32,263 bases of DNA from CAYXVB01 sp964467785 (lineage in GTDB: Bacteria > Bdellovibrionota > UBA1018), in contig CAYXVB010000019.1 in NCBI GenBank assembly GCA_964467785.1, positions 1 through 32,263 of the forward strand, in the 5' to 3' direction. Below are positions 1-7,849 of this stretch, one piece after another (positions within the stretch are counted from its first letter, which is position 1; each line of letters begins with the position of its first letter). The notes below the pieces were generated by a model that ran no database searches, was not told the DNA's origin, and saw only the letters and a list, made by a program, of their open reading frames with translations. A program made the position numbers and the translations under genes.

Positions 1-150
1 GTGGCGCGCGAGAACGAGGACGCCGAGCAGAACGAGTTGATCGAGGCCTTACAGACGCGATACACTGATCTCGTCGAGCGCTGCCGTCGAGGAAATCGCG
101 AAGTCGGAAGCGGAGTCCAGAACAAATCCGCGACCCGCGTGGTGCATTAA
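1..150 (+). CDS. C-terminal end of a truncated gene, unknown product
   Basis: Frame 1 is open from the window edge to a TAA at 148-150, giving 49 residues rich in Glu, Arg and Asn. The third codon positions are mostly G or C, as in the neighbouring real genes. The stop codon overlaps by 4 bases the stop of the convergent lipoprotein gene, which is typical of compact genomes. The true start lies outside the window, although the first codon happens to be GTG. There is no recognisable domain in so short a tail, and a chance open frame cannot be excluded. Confidence 0.45.
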   Translation: MARENEDAEQNELIEALQTRYTDLVERCRRGNREVGSGVQNKSATRVVH

Positions 151-692
151 CGGAACTTGCCGAACGAATAGCTGGGACAAAGCTGCGAGTTGCCCTGCAT
201 CAGGCAAGAGGTCATCTGCGAGCGCGCCGAGTTTTCGACGATGAAGACGGCGTTGTAGTTGGCGTCTTGGAAGGTCAGGAGCACCTGCGCGGCATTGGCG
301 GTTTCGACACAGGTGGACCAGGCCAAGTCGGGTTGCTTGGGGTCGGGCTTGACGTAAACATGGAGCGAGTCTTGATACTGGGCCGGAAACACGCAGATCT
401 GGGTCTCTGAAGCGGTCTTTCCGTGGATCAAAATGTCATCAAGGTTGGTTTTGGACGCGCAAACCTGGAATTGCCCGGACCCATCGCGGCTCCAGTCGTA
501 TTCGGGCACGACGTTGTTGCCGGAGGGACAGTTGTAGTCGGAATCGGGATCCGACACGGTGCTTGAGCCGGGATTCCACGTCGAGGCAGAGACGCGAAGC
601 TGACCCGGGGTCAAGCGGCCGCAGCCGACCAGAGCGATTGCCAGAGTGATCGCCAGCGTGGTTGGGGTGATCTTCGAAAGACCCGAGCTCAT
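147..692 (-). CDS. Putative lipoprotein of unknown function
   Basis: This 181-residue protein starts with a short basic region, a hydrophobic stretch and a lipobox (LVGC, Cys24), so it should be exported by Sec, lipidated and anchored in a membrane. The mature part has several cysteines and no motif that I recognise. The ATG start is well supported: an AGGAGGGA ribosome-binding sequence lies just upstream on the minus strand (around 697-704). It lies 154 bases downstream of lnt on the same strand, so it may have its own promoter. A longer frame at 439-765 is a shadow. The lipoprotein call is strong and the function is unknown. Confidence 0.8.
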   Translation of the reverse strand: MSSGLSKITPTTLAITLAIALVGCGRLTPGQLRVSASTWNPGSSTVSDPDSDYNCPSGNNVVPEYDWSRDGSGQFQVCASKTNLDDILIHGKTASETQICVFPAQYQDSLHVYVKPDPKQPDLAWSTCVETANAAQVLLTFQDANYNAVFIVENSARSQMTSCLMQGNSQLCPSYSFGKFR

Positions 693-846
693 GTTCCGTC
701 CCTCCTTCTTCCTGGCTTAAGAAGCAACGCGCGTGCCGGTGCAAAACGGCTCCGAAAACGCTCAAAACGAGGGGTATGGGTAGCAGGGGTGTCTAAAGGG
801 TGTACACCTGCGCACGATTGAGGGTGATTAAAGGTTTCTGGCGAGC

Positions 847-2538
847 TTATGAGGACTTTGGCGGGAGCCTGAGGACTGTCCTGAAGCCGATTAGGCCTCC
901 CAGCCAGAGGATCGACGCCAAGAGCGCCCCACGGCCGAACCAATCGCCCCAGGCCTTGATCAGGGTGGGTACGGGCTGGAGGATCGGGATGCGCGCGGAG
1001 AGGATCTTGGGCTTGTTTAAAGGCGTGGCCTGGGTAATCTCCCCGTCGGGGAGGATCAGCGCGGAGATGCCCGTATTGGTCGCGCGAAGCTGCGGGATGC
1101 GGCTCTCGATGCTGCGGAACGCGGTGAGCGCCAGATGCAGATGCGGTTCGCCCCAGGGGCCGAACCAGGAGTCATTGGTGATGTTGAGGATGAGTTGGCT
1201 GCCCTTGCGCGCGGCTTCGGCCGTATAGTCCGGAAAGAGGGCTTCGTAACAGATCACCGGGCTGAAGCCGATCTCTCCCGAAGGAATTCGGGTGCGCGGC
1301 ACTCGGACCTTGAGCACGGACGGGCCGATTCCACGGCCGAAATTTCCGACCTGCGGAAACATCGTCTTGATCGAGGTGATCCACTGCGCGCCCGGGATGT
1401 ACTCGCCGAAGAGCAGGAGGATGTTCTTTTGGTAGATCTGGAGATCTCCGTCAGGCGCGAGCGCGAAAAGGGCGTTGAAATCCTGCGCCGGACGGATGGT
1501 GCGGTCGTAGCCGCCGAAGAGCAGGGGGACTCCGCGGGCCTTGACGAGTTCCTCGATCTTCTGGTCGCGAAAGAGGTCGTCGGGCGTGGACGGCTTACGG
1601 AAGGTGGAGGGATACGCGGTCTCGGGCCAGACGAGAAAGTCGGGTTTGTCCTCGAGCCCGAGCGCCTGCTCGGAGAGATCGATGTAGGTGGCGAGCACTT
1701 TGTCGGCCGCGCCACGGATGCCGCGCTCCGCGGCGATCTTGTCAAAGTCGCCGATGTTGGCTTGGATGGCGGCGGCGTTTACGGTCCCAAGGGCCGAGCT
1801 CGACATCGCGACTTGGATGGCGAGCGCGCGCCATCTGCCGTAGAGGAGATTGCCTCCGAAGGCGAGCAGGGCGATCAGCGCAAGCGGCGTTGCGGCGCGA
1901 AGAGTCGGCCAATAGCTCGGCTCCTCCCGATCGCGAAGTCGGGCAATGAGGCCGGCGATCGCGAGGTTGGAGAGCAGGATGAGCGCGGTCAGACCAAAAG
2001 CGCCCACGGCATCGGCGGATTGGCGCGCGAGCGGCGCATTGTAGAGGGAGTGCCCGAGCGTGTCGGTGAAGAGCTTGGGAATGAGCCAGTCCATGCCGGC
2101 GTAAGCGAGCGCGAGCGCAGGCGCGAATCGGAGATCAAAGAGCGAGCGCCCCTTCACGGCGTCCTGGCGCTTGAGGGTCACCCAAAGCAGGGCGAAGAAG
2201 GCGAATTGCGGCTGACCGGTCAGCGAGAAAAGCAGGAGGCCGGCGATGCTCACGGGCCAGGGCAGCGGACCGTACTGGTGCAGTGCCGTGGCAACCCAGG
2301 TAAAGCCCAAAAGGCACATCAGGATACCGAGCCAGAGGCCGGATTTCAGTGCTTCGCGCTTATGTTCGGCGCGTCGAAGCTCGAGCAGCCACGGAACGAG
2401 CGCCACCCAGATGAGGCAGCTCTGATCCCATGGCGGAAAGGCGGCAACGATCAGGACGGCGGAGAGCGCACCCTGCCAGGTGGGCACCCAAAAGCGGGTG
2501 GAGTTCAGGGGCTTCGAACGAGAGGGCTTTTTCGGCAC
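847..2538 (-). CDS. lnt: Apolipoprotein N-acyltransferase
   Basis: Lnt adds the third acyl chain to the N-terminal cysteine of lipoproteins, using phospholipid as donor, in the inner membrane. The 563 residues show the family layout: hydrophobic N-terminal segments to about residue 235, a periplasmic nitrilase-like domain, and a C-terminal membrane segment near 545. The Glu-Lys-Cys catalytic triad is visible as E306 (VWPET), K371 (IYQKN, before LLLFGEYIPGA) and C430 (PVICYEALFP). NDSWFG near 455-460 is also a family motif. Translation appears to start at a GTG, because no ATG is available at the N-terminus. The protein is somewhat longer than the E. coli enzyme. Several predicted lipoproteins in this window would be its substrates. 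Confidence 0.96.
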   Translation of the reverse strand: MPKKPSRSKPLNSTRFWVPTWQGALSAVLIVAAFPPWDQSCLIWVALVPWLLELRRAEHKREALKSGLWLGILMCLLGFTWVATALHQYGPLPWPVSIAGLLLFSLTGQPQFAFFALLWVTLKRQDAVKGRSLFDLRFAPALALAYAGMDWLIPKLFTDTLGHSLYNAPLARQSADAVGAFGLTALILLSNLAIAGLIARLRDREEPSYWPTLRAATPLALIALLAFGGNLLYGRWRALAIQVAMSSSALGTVNAAAIQANIGDFDKIAAERGIRGAADKVLATYIDLSEQALGLEDKPDFLVWPETAYPSTFRKPSTPDDLFRDQKIEELVKARGVPLLFGGYDRTIRPAQDFNALFALAPDGDLQIYQKNILLLFGEYIPGAQWITSIKTMFPQVGNFGRGIGPSVLKVRVPRTRIPSGEIGFSPVICYEALFPDYTAEAARKGSQLILNITNDSWFGPWGEPHLHLALTAFRSIESRIPQLRATNTGISALILPDGEITQATPLNKPKILSARIPILQPVPTLIKAWGDWFGRGALLASILWLGGLIGFRTVLRLPPKSS

Positions 2539-2568
2539 GGCCCTATCTTAGACCGGCCCGGAGGCTTT

Positions 2569-2614
2569 GGGCTAATGGGACTTTTGAAAAGACCCAGAAA
2601 AGTCCCTTTGGCCC
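2569..2614 (-). terminator. Strong stem-loop between subtilase gene and lnt
   Basis: A perfect 9-bp stem (GGGACTTTT at 2577-2585 with AAAAGTCCC at 2598-2606, 12-base loop) is extended by an outer GGGC/GCCC pair (2569-2572 with 2611-2614). It lies 45-90 bases downstream of the subtilase stop and just upstream of lnt, both on the minus strand. There is no long T-run after it, so it could be a weak intrinsic terminator, an mRNA 3'-end stabiliser, or a leader element of lnt. Confidence 0.4.
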
Positions 2615-2658
2615 ATGACCTCTGACCCCAAGAGCTCTTCGGCGCCCGCGGGGGAGTC

Positions 2659-3789
2659 TTAGGGATTCACTTGCGCGGGCGATTCGAGCACGCTCAAAAG
2701 CGAGCGGTTGGGCAGCATCTGCTTGCGGATGAGGCCGCCGCCGTTCTTGTTGCGGAGCTCGAGCAGGGCGGCGTAGGCGTTGATGCGGCCGCCGGTGGCG
2801 AGTTTACCTTCGAGCTGCGGCACGCGGTCCACGCTGGCCATGATGATCTCTTTGATCCGTTTCGGAGTGAGCGATGGATCCTTGGAGAGTAGCAGCGCGG
2901 ATAGTCCGGAGACGAAGGCCGTGGCCTGCGAAGTTCCGGTCATCGGACCGAAGCGGCCGCCCGGAAGCGTGCTGTAAATATTTTCGCCCGGGGCGGCGAC
3001 ATCCACTTTGCGGCGGCCCCAATTGGAGGAGGGCAGAAGCTCGTTGTGGATGTTGGTCGCCGCGACCGTGATGATGTTAGAGAGGCCATAGGCGGCCGGG
3101 TAATAGGCATTCTCGGTTTTGTCGGTGTCCTGGTGCTCGTTGCCCGCGGCCGCCACGAAGAGCACGCCCCGCGCCTCGGCTTCTTTGAGGGCCAAGTACT
3201 CTTCCTCGGAGAACTCGGGACCGCCGCCGCTGTAATTGATGATCTTTGCGCCGTGATTGACGGCGTAACGGATCGCCTTGACGGTGTTGCGCAGGTTCAC
3301 GGTGCCGGTATTGGCGTCCGAGTAATATTTCACAGCCATGATCGAGACGTTGTGGGCCACGCCGCTCACGCCGGACTTCTGGTCATTGACCGCGCCGATA
3401 ATGCCCGCCACATGGGTGCCGTGCCCGTGATCGTCGATCGGATTGGCCTGGTCGTTGACGAAGTTCCAGCCGTAGACTTTGCGCGCGGAGGTCTTGGGAT
3501 CATGCCAGACGTTCTTGGCGAGATTTTTATGGCTCGAGTCGAGGCCCGTGTCGATGACGGCGACGACGACGTCCTTGCTGCCTTCTTCGATCCGCCACGC
3601 GTCCAGCGCATGGATGTGAGAGCGGCCGGTGGAGTTGATCAGGCCCCAGTTCCGGAGGGGCGAGGCGATGGTCTTTTCTTTGGGCTTTAAATTGGACTTG
3701 AGTCCGTGGATTGGGGCGGAGCCCAAGGCCACGAGCGAACTCACCGAGAGGAAAAGGGTCACTGCCGCTTTTTGTATCCGCCGCATCAT
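2659..3789 (-). CDS. Secreted subtilisin-like serine protease (S8 family)
   Basis: This 376-residue subtilase has a Sec signal peptide (basic MMRRIQK, hydrophobic core to about residue 25) and a short pro-region. The catalytic triad is intact: D80 in VIDTGLD, H123 in GHGTHVAG and S287 in GTSQATAFVSG. The oxyanion-hole Asn217 sits in AAAGNEH. The catalytic domain ends near residue 340, leaving about 35 residues of tail. It should act in the periplasm or outside the cell, degrading or processing proteins. The start is supported by an AAGGA sequence upstream of two adjacent ATG codons. It is transcribed towards lnt with a 120-base gap and a stem-loop between them. No inhibitor or dedicated secretion gene is adjacent. 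The substrate is unknown. Confidence 0.95.
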   Translation of the reverse strand: MMRRIQKAAVTLFLSVSSLVALGSAPIHGLKSNLKPKEKTIASPLRNWGLINSTGRSHIHALDAWRIEEGSKDVVVAVIDTGLDSSHKNLAKNVWHDPKTSARKVYGWNFVNDQANPIDDHGHGTHVAGIIGAVNDQKSGVSGVAHNVSIMAVKYYSDANTGTVNLRNTVKAIRYAVNHGAKIINYSGGGPEFSEEEYLALKEAEARGVLFVAAAGNEHQDTDKTENAYYPAAYGLSNIITVAATNIHNELLPSSNWGRRKVDVAAPGENIYSTLPGGRFGPMTGTSQATAFVSGLSALLLSKDPSLTPKRIKEIIMASVDRVPQLEGKLATGGRINAYAALLELRNKNGGGLIRKQMLPNRSLLSVLESPAQVNP

Positions 3790-4087
3790 TTTTTCAGTCC
3801 TTCACTTCTGCTTCTCACTACTTCAACTGGCGCGTCTTTACTTCAGCGCCCCGAGGCTTTCCAGCCCTAGGTTCGGCGGGGGGATGAGCAAGGAGCGTGC
3901 CTCGTTGCGATAGTGAGTTAAGAAGTTGATGGATTTAAATAAATGATTTAATTTCAAGTAGTTAGTTATGCTTCAAAGAGGTGCGGCAGTCATCGGGCCA
4001 TCCCTCTGAGTGCCTAAGATTTAGACAGGTGATGTCGAAAAATAATACCATACTGTTTTAATCCAGAAATAAAAGAGTCCTGCCGAT
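3790..4087. other. AT-rich divergent intergenic region
   Basis: These 298 bases separate the divergent subtilase and HELVH-protein genes. The half nearer 4088 (about 3915-4085) is clearly AT-rich, with runs such as ATTTAAATAAATGATTTAA, in contrast with the GC-rich genes around it. It probably holds promoters for both genes, but I cannot assign a clear -35/-10 pair. I see no RNA gene or repeat in it. Confidence 0.5.
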
Positions 4088-4978
4088 ATGAAATGCATGC
4101 TCGGGGGCTCTATTTTCAGGGGGATGAGGCGCGGTTTCGCGATAGCGGCGAGATGGGGGGTTCTGTCCGCATGGGTCGCGCAGGGCGCGTTTGCGGGAAC
4201 CGTCTTCGATGGGCGTGAGGGGCGTGATGTTCGCGAAATTCAGGATACCATCGATGCACTGGAACGTTCGGAGACTGGAAAGCTTTTGATCGAAAAGGCG
4301 ACCCGCGAGTGGGGAGGTCTGCGGCTGGCAGAGTTTGTCCGTTGGGGGGAGACTTCTCGAACGGATGCGGTTCTGACGCGATTTCTCAATCCGCGAACTG
4401 GCGAAGAGCGCCGGGAACGCCGGGTCCTGATCTATCTCAAGCGGGGCCAAGAGCTTGAGGATCGGCTGCTGGACCTGGCCCACGAGCTGGTGCATGCCAC
4501 TTCGAGGCCCTCTTGGGACCCCTATGATCCCGAGCTCACCGCCGCAAGCTACATCACCGCCGCCATCGAAGGGCCGGGAGGCGAGGTCGACGCGGTCCTT
4601 GCCGAGTGCCAGGTGGGACTGGAGCTGGGGCTTTCCGCTTTCCCTTCGGCCGCGCGCTGTCGCGGCTACCTCCGTCCAGGTCAGGCGCGCCTGTCGCGGG
4701 ATCGGGTGACCGCTGATTTCTACCGTTCCGGCCGATGGAGCGATGCGCTTCGGAGTAAACTCGGTGGCCGCGCTCGCGAGCTTCCGCTCTTGAGTCCCGA
4801 GTCGCCAGTGTTGTTCTCCTCCACGGGCAAGCGGCCCTATCCGATGGCGCTCTTTGAAGAGTTCGAGGCTCTCAATGAAGTCGCCTGTCGCAATTCGCTC
4901 AGCCGGCTGCAAAGCAGCTCGGCACCGATCCGCTCGCGCGCATCGGAGTTCGTGCAGTCGCGCTGCCGCAAGCCCTGA
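4088..4978 (+). CDS. Secreted HExxH zinc-metalloprotease-like protein
   Basis: This 296-residue protein has a basic N-terminus, a hydrophobic segment and a likely signal peptidase site after AFA (residue 36). Residues 131-136 read AHELVH, the HExxH zinc-binding and catalytic motif (H132, E133, H136). Glutamates at 166 and 173 are candidates for the third zinc ligand, as in gluzincins. I do not recognise a named family beyond this. Translation could instead start at ATG 4124, which still leaves a signal sequence, but that codon directly abuts a GGGGG run with no spacing. The small membrane-protein gene follows after 28 bases, so the two may be co-transcribed. It may be a peptidase or an inactive relative; substrate unknown. 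Confidence 0.75.
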   Translation: MKCMLGGSIFRGMRRGFAIAARWGVLSAWVAQGAFAGTVFDGREGRDVREIQDTIDALERSETGKLLIEKATREWGGLRLAEFVRWGETSRTDAVLTRFLNPRTGEERRERRVLIYLKRGQELEDRLLDLAHELVHATSRPSWDPYDPELTAASYITAAIEGPGGEVDAVLAECQVGLELGLSAFPSAARCRGYLRPGQARLSRDRVTADFYRSGRWSDALRSKLGGRARELPLLSPESPVLFSSTGKRPYPMALFEEFEALNEVACRNSLSRLQSSSAPIRSRASEFVQSRCRKP

Positions 4979-5006
4979 GGGAATACCGGTTGCATCATCG
5001 CGATGC

Positions 5007-5315
5007 ATGAACATTCTTGGATGGATCCTGTTTGGTTTCGTCGTCGGTTTGATCGCTCGTGCCGTGATGCCGGGACGTGATCCCCTGGGCTTGATCGGAA
5101 CCACCGTATTGGGCGTGGTAGGCGCGTTATTGGCAGGTTGGCTAGGTCAGGCCTTCGGACTGTATCGAGCGGACGAAGGCGCCGGTTTCATCGCCGCGAC
5201 TCTCGGGGCCGTGATCGTGCTTTCGCTTTATTACATGGTCAGTGGTTCCAAGCGCCGCGCCGCGCTCCCTGGAGAAGGGGCCTTTACCCGGAATCGTCAT
5301 GATCGGGCCGCTTAG
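5007..5315 (+). CDS. GlsB/YeaQ/YmgE family small membrane protein
   Basis: This 102-residue protein matches the transglycosylase-associated (GlsB/YeaQ/YmgE) family. It has an opening hydrophobic helix (WILFGFVVGLIARAVMPG), the family's MPGRD turn, then a second glycine-rich helix (GTTVLGVVGALLAGWLG) and a third around AATLGAVIVLSLYYMV. Family members are inner-membrane proteins linked to general stress and cell-envelope responses, with no defined biochemical activity. The open frame extends far upstream, but the conserved family start fits ATG 5007. The ribosome-binding site is weak, suggesting coupling to the upstream gene. The stress-protein gene begins only 3 bases after its stop. A charged tail of about 20 residues (RRAALPGEGAFTRNRHDRAA) is longer than usual. 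Confidence 0.88.
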   Translation: MNILGWILFGFVVGLIARAVMPGRDPLGLIGTTVLGVVGALLAGWLGQAFGLYRADEGAGFIAATLGAVIVLSLYYMVSGSKRRAALPGEGAFTRNRHDRAA

Positions 5316-5318
5316 TTC

Positions 5319-6569
5319 ATGCTTCGGTTGGTATGGGCGGTGGACCCATTCGGGGATCCGAGCATGCTGGCCGCGGCCGCCAGGAGCGCGGCCGCGCTCG
5401 GCAGGCTCGGGCCCGTCGAGGTCATTCCGGTCTTCGCGCTTCCACCCTGGATTCGACCGATCCGTCCTTCGGATTCCCTGAAGGCTCACTCTGCGGCCCT
5501 GAATTCCCTCGCGAACTCCGGAAATGCCGGAGCCGTTTTTGCCGGGCCGGTTTGGCCGGGAGGTCCCGGATTCTCCGGACTCCCTGGACTTGGCGGACTC
5601 GGGGACGATGGCGTGGTGAAACGCATCCTGGGGGAGGCTCGCGCCCAGTTCGGTCATGTGCTTTCGCGTTTGAAAGGCGAACTGGCCCGCACCCTCACCG
5701 TGCGCATGATTCCAGGTCGCCCGACCTCTGCTCGCACAGCCTCTGGCGGGAGCAGGGCGCGCGTCGTTCGCCGCGGCCTGTACTTCCGGCCGCTCGAGAT
5801 CCTCGTGCCCTCTTCTGAGAGCGCGCCCGAGGGAGCCGGTCTGAGCTTTCAGGCGGACGAGATCAGCGCGTTCGCGCTGGAGCGGGGCGCCGCTTCAGTG
5901 CTGGTGTGCACGCACGCGCGTCGCCGGCCCGGGGCCCCGCGCGCGCGCCTGACCGAGCGTCTGGCCGAATGGGCGATCGGAAGCTTCGCCGAAACGCTGA
6001 TCGAGCGATCGCGCGTGCCGGTGATCGCCCTGCAGCCTGTGGAACCGCCCGCTCGGACTCCGCTGGTCGTCAAGGAAATGCTCTTTGCCACCGATTTTTC
6101 GCGGGAATCGCAGCTTGCCTTCGGCCCGGCCTTGGGCTTTGCGCGAAAGCTCGGTTTGCCGCTTGTGCTCTATCACTGTTTGGAGCCGCCGACGCCTATC
6201 CTGGACTATGCCTACAGTCCATATTTGGTTTATGCCAGCGAGCGCCGGCAAGAGCGCGCGCATCTCCAGGCGACCGCCTGGCTGGCGCGCGCCGCAGGAG
6301 CCGGAGTGCGAGCGCGGGCCCACTTCGAGGAAGGGGAGGTGTCGGTGGCCGAGAGCGTGGCTCAGGCGGCGCGCGTGCGCTCGAGCCTCATTGCCTTGGC
6401 GGCTCGGAGCAATCCAGCCGTTTCGGCCCTGCTGGGCTCAGTGACTCGCAAGCTCGTCCGGCTTGCCACTTCGCCGCTTTGGGTGCTGCATGTTGACCGA
6501 CGGAGCGCGCGCGATCTCTCCCGAGATCCCACGCGAGACTTAGCAGACGAAAGGGACAAAGCCGCCTGA
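5319..6569 (+). CDS. Tandem-domain universal stress protein
   Basis: This 416-residue protein has two UspA-like domains. The first spans about residues 1-240 and is interrupted by a Gly/Pro-rich insert (around 68-98) and a charged region. The second spans about 250-395, starting at KEMLFATDFS and ending at SALLGSVTRKLVRLATSPLWVLH, which resembles the nucleotide-binding end of the fold. The glycines of the canonical GxxG part of that motif are replaced (AARSNPAVSA), so ATP binding is uncertain. Usp proteins are cytoplasmic and act in stress survival. The gene begins 3 bases after the GlsB-type gene, so the pair is almost certainly one transcript. A charged, Asp/Arg-rich tail of about 20 residues follows the second domain. 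Confidence 0.88.
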   Translation: MLRLVWAVDPFGDPSMLAAAARSAAALGRLGPVEVIPVFALPPWIRPIRPSDSLKAHSAALNSLANSGNAGAVFAGPVWPGGPGFSGLPGLGGLGDDGVVKRILGEARAQFGHVLSRLKGELARTLTVRMIPGRPTSARTASGGSRARVVRRGLYFRPLEILVPSSESAPEGAGLSFQADEISAFALERGAASVLVCTHARRRPGAPRARLTERLAEWAIGSFAETLIERSRVPVIALQPVEPPARTPLVVKEMLFATDFSRESQLAFGPALGFARKLGLPLVLYHCLEPPTPILDYAYSPYLVYASERRQERAHLQATAWLARAAGAGVRARAHFEEGEVSVAESVAQAARVRSSLIALAARSNPAVSALLGSVTRKLVRLATSPLWVLHVDRRSARDLSRDPTRDLADERDKAA

Positions 6570-6625
6570 GCCTAAAGCAAGGGGGCAAGAAGAAAGGCCG
6601 CACGAAGTTGCCGAAAAAAAACGAA

Positions 6626-6925
6626 TTAAAGAACGACGAGTACGTCCCGCAGCTTGGATACGTCGATTAGGAGGTCGATGATCGTGTCGGCATCCGCGGC
6701 GGCAGCCAGGGTATAAGTATAGGCGACATGCGAGCCGGTCTGGCCGCTCTCGCGCCGAGACTGGAGCTTGAGCGCGGGGCGGGCCTTTTCCAAGGCGGTC
6801 ACATCGTCAGCAAATGACTGCGTATTCTTGCCAATGAATTTGACGATGTAGTCGAGCGGAAAAGTCTCCTGTGCCTGCAGGAGTTCTTTTAGTTTGAGAT
6901 AGCGTTCCGGCGTTTGCTGAGTCAT
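6626..6925 (-). CDS. DUF493 (YbeD-like) family protein
   Basis: This 99-residue cytoplasmic protein follows the DUF493/YbeD pattern: an FPLDYIVKFIGKN opening strand, a helix (FADDVTALEKA), a strand pair with SHVAYTYTL, a second helix (ADTIIDLLIDVSKL) and a final LRDVLVVL strand. It is a small ferredoxin-like, ACT-type fold. The family's biochemical function is poorly defined, and a regulatory or binding role is usually suggested. ATG 6925 is chosen because the longer open frame upstream runs into the methyltransferase gene. It follows that gene by 38 bases on the same strand and is probably co-transcribed with it. No good ribosome-binding site is visible. Confidence 0.75.
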   Translation of the reverse strand: MTQQTPERYLKLKELLQAQETFPLDYIVKFIGKNTQSFADDVTALEKARPALKLQSRRESGQTGSHVAYTYTLAAAADADTIIDLLIDVSKLRDVLVVL

Positions 6926-6963
6926 AGCGGCGAGGGAGATGTACTTCACCGGGCCGTGCGGCG

Positions 6964-7611
6964 TCAAGCCGTGCCGGCGGCGCGCCAGCTGCAAGCCAGA
7001 TTGGATGGAAGGGGCATCTTCAGGGCGAGCAACTCGAGGTCCAGTCGTCGCGCGATGAGCTCGGGCCATTCGGGTGCGAAGAGATTGACCCGCAACCCGG
7101 AAAAGCGTTTTTCGATCCGATAGATCTTTCCACCCCAGCCGGTGCGGGGGACCAGCACGGTGAGCCTCCCGCCGGGGCGTAGCCAACCGGAGAGCTTGCG
7201 CATGCAAAGTTCGGGATCCGTGACGAAATCGAGCACGCCGACGCAAATGATCGCGTCGAAGCGTTGGTCAGTCTCCCAGGTTTCCAAGTCCGCGACCCAG
7301 GCTTCGTCGGCCTCGGCGACGACTTCCGCGATCATCCTGGGCGATACGTCGATGGCGGTGACCCGGTAAGCATGGGCTTTTGCCGCGCGCGTATAGAAGC
7401 CAGAGCCGCAGCCCGCGTCCAGCAGCCGCCCGCCCGGGCGCGGGGCGGGGCTGGACGGGTGCAATCCGGCGAGCCGGAGCAGGATCTCGCGTTCCCGGCG
7501 CCTGAGATAGGCGGCTGGTCCGCGACAGACGTGCTTTTCGTAGATGGGCGCGAGAGCTTCAAAATAGTCCCGCGCCCGCGTCTTGTCCGGGGTCTCGAGT
7601 GGCAGAGGCAT
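6964..7611 (-). CDS. Class I SAM-dependent methyltransferase
   Basis: This 215-residue protein has the Rossmann-type methyltransferase core. Motif I is LLDAGCGSG at residues 63-71. The acidic end of strand 2 is D88 (VTAIDVSP), motif III is WVADLETW, and motif IV is FDAIICVGVLDFV. GWLRPGGRLTVLVPR is the usual post-core strand. It transfers a methyl group from S-adenosylmethionine, but the substrate cannot be read from the sequence. An N-terminal helix region (DYFEALAPIYEKHV) resembles the UbiE/BioC-like group. The start is supported by GAAAGG upstream. It precedes the DUF493-type gene on the same strand. Confidence 0.88.
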   Translation of the reverse strand: MPLPLETPDKTRARDYFEALAPIYEKHVCRGPAAYLRRREREILLRLAGLHPSSPAPRPGGRLLDAGCGSGFYTRAAKAHAYRVTAIDVSPRMIAEVVAEADEAWVADLETWETDQRFDAIICVGVLDFVTDPELCMRKLSGWLRPGGRLTVLVPRTGWGGKIYRIEKRFSGLRVNLFAPEWPELIARRLDLELLALKMPLPSNLACSWRAAGTA

Positions 7612-7849
7612 GGCCGGCCTTTCGTGTCCTGAAGAAGGAGCCCAGAGTTACGAAGCAAGCGCGATGCCCCCCTTGCCGAAGCTTTTTCCGATCGTAGGCG
7701 GCTCGAAGGCGAGAAAAGGCGCAAACAAAGTTTTTCGCGGCGCTTTGCAGTCGCCCGCGAGCGGAGACATGGCCTTTGCAATCCTCGTGGGCCGTCCCCG
7801 CCAGATCGCCACTCAATCGCCACCCCATTATCGCTAAAGGAGAAGACTC

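Noticed and set aside
799..808. 10-bp palindrome GGTGTACACC upstream of the lipoprotein gene
   Set aside because: It is short enough to occur by chance in 32 kb and has no second copy or context that marks it as an operator.
1135..2625. Long plus-strand open frame (496 codons) opposite lnt
   Set aside because: It is antisense to a gene with all Lnt catalytic residues, and its composition (Glu/Gly/Arg-rich) is typical of a GC-rich shadow frame.
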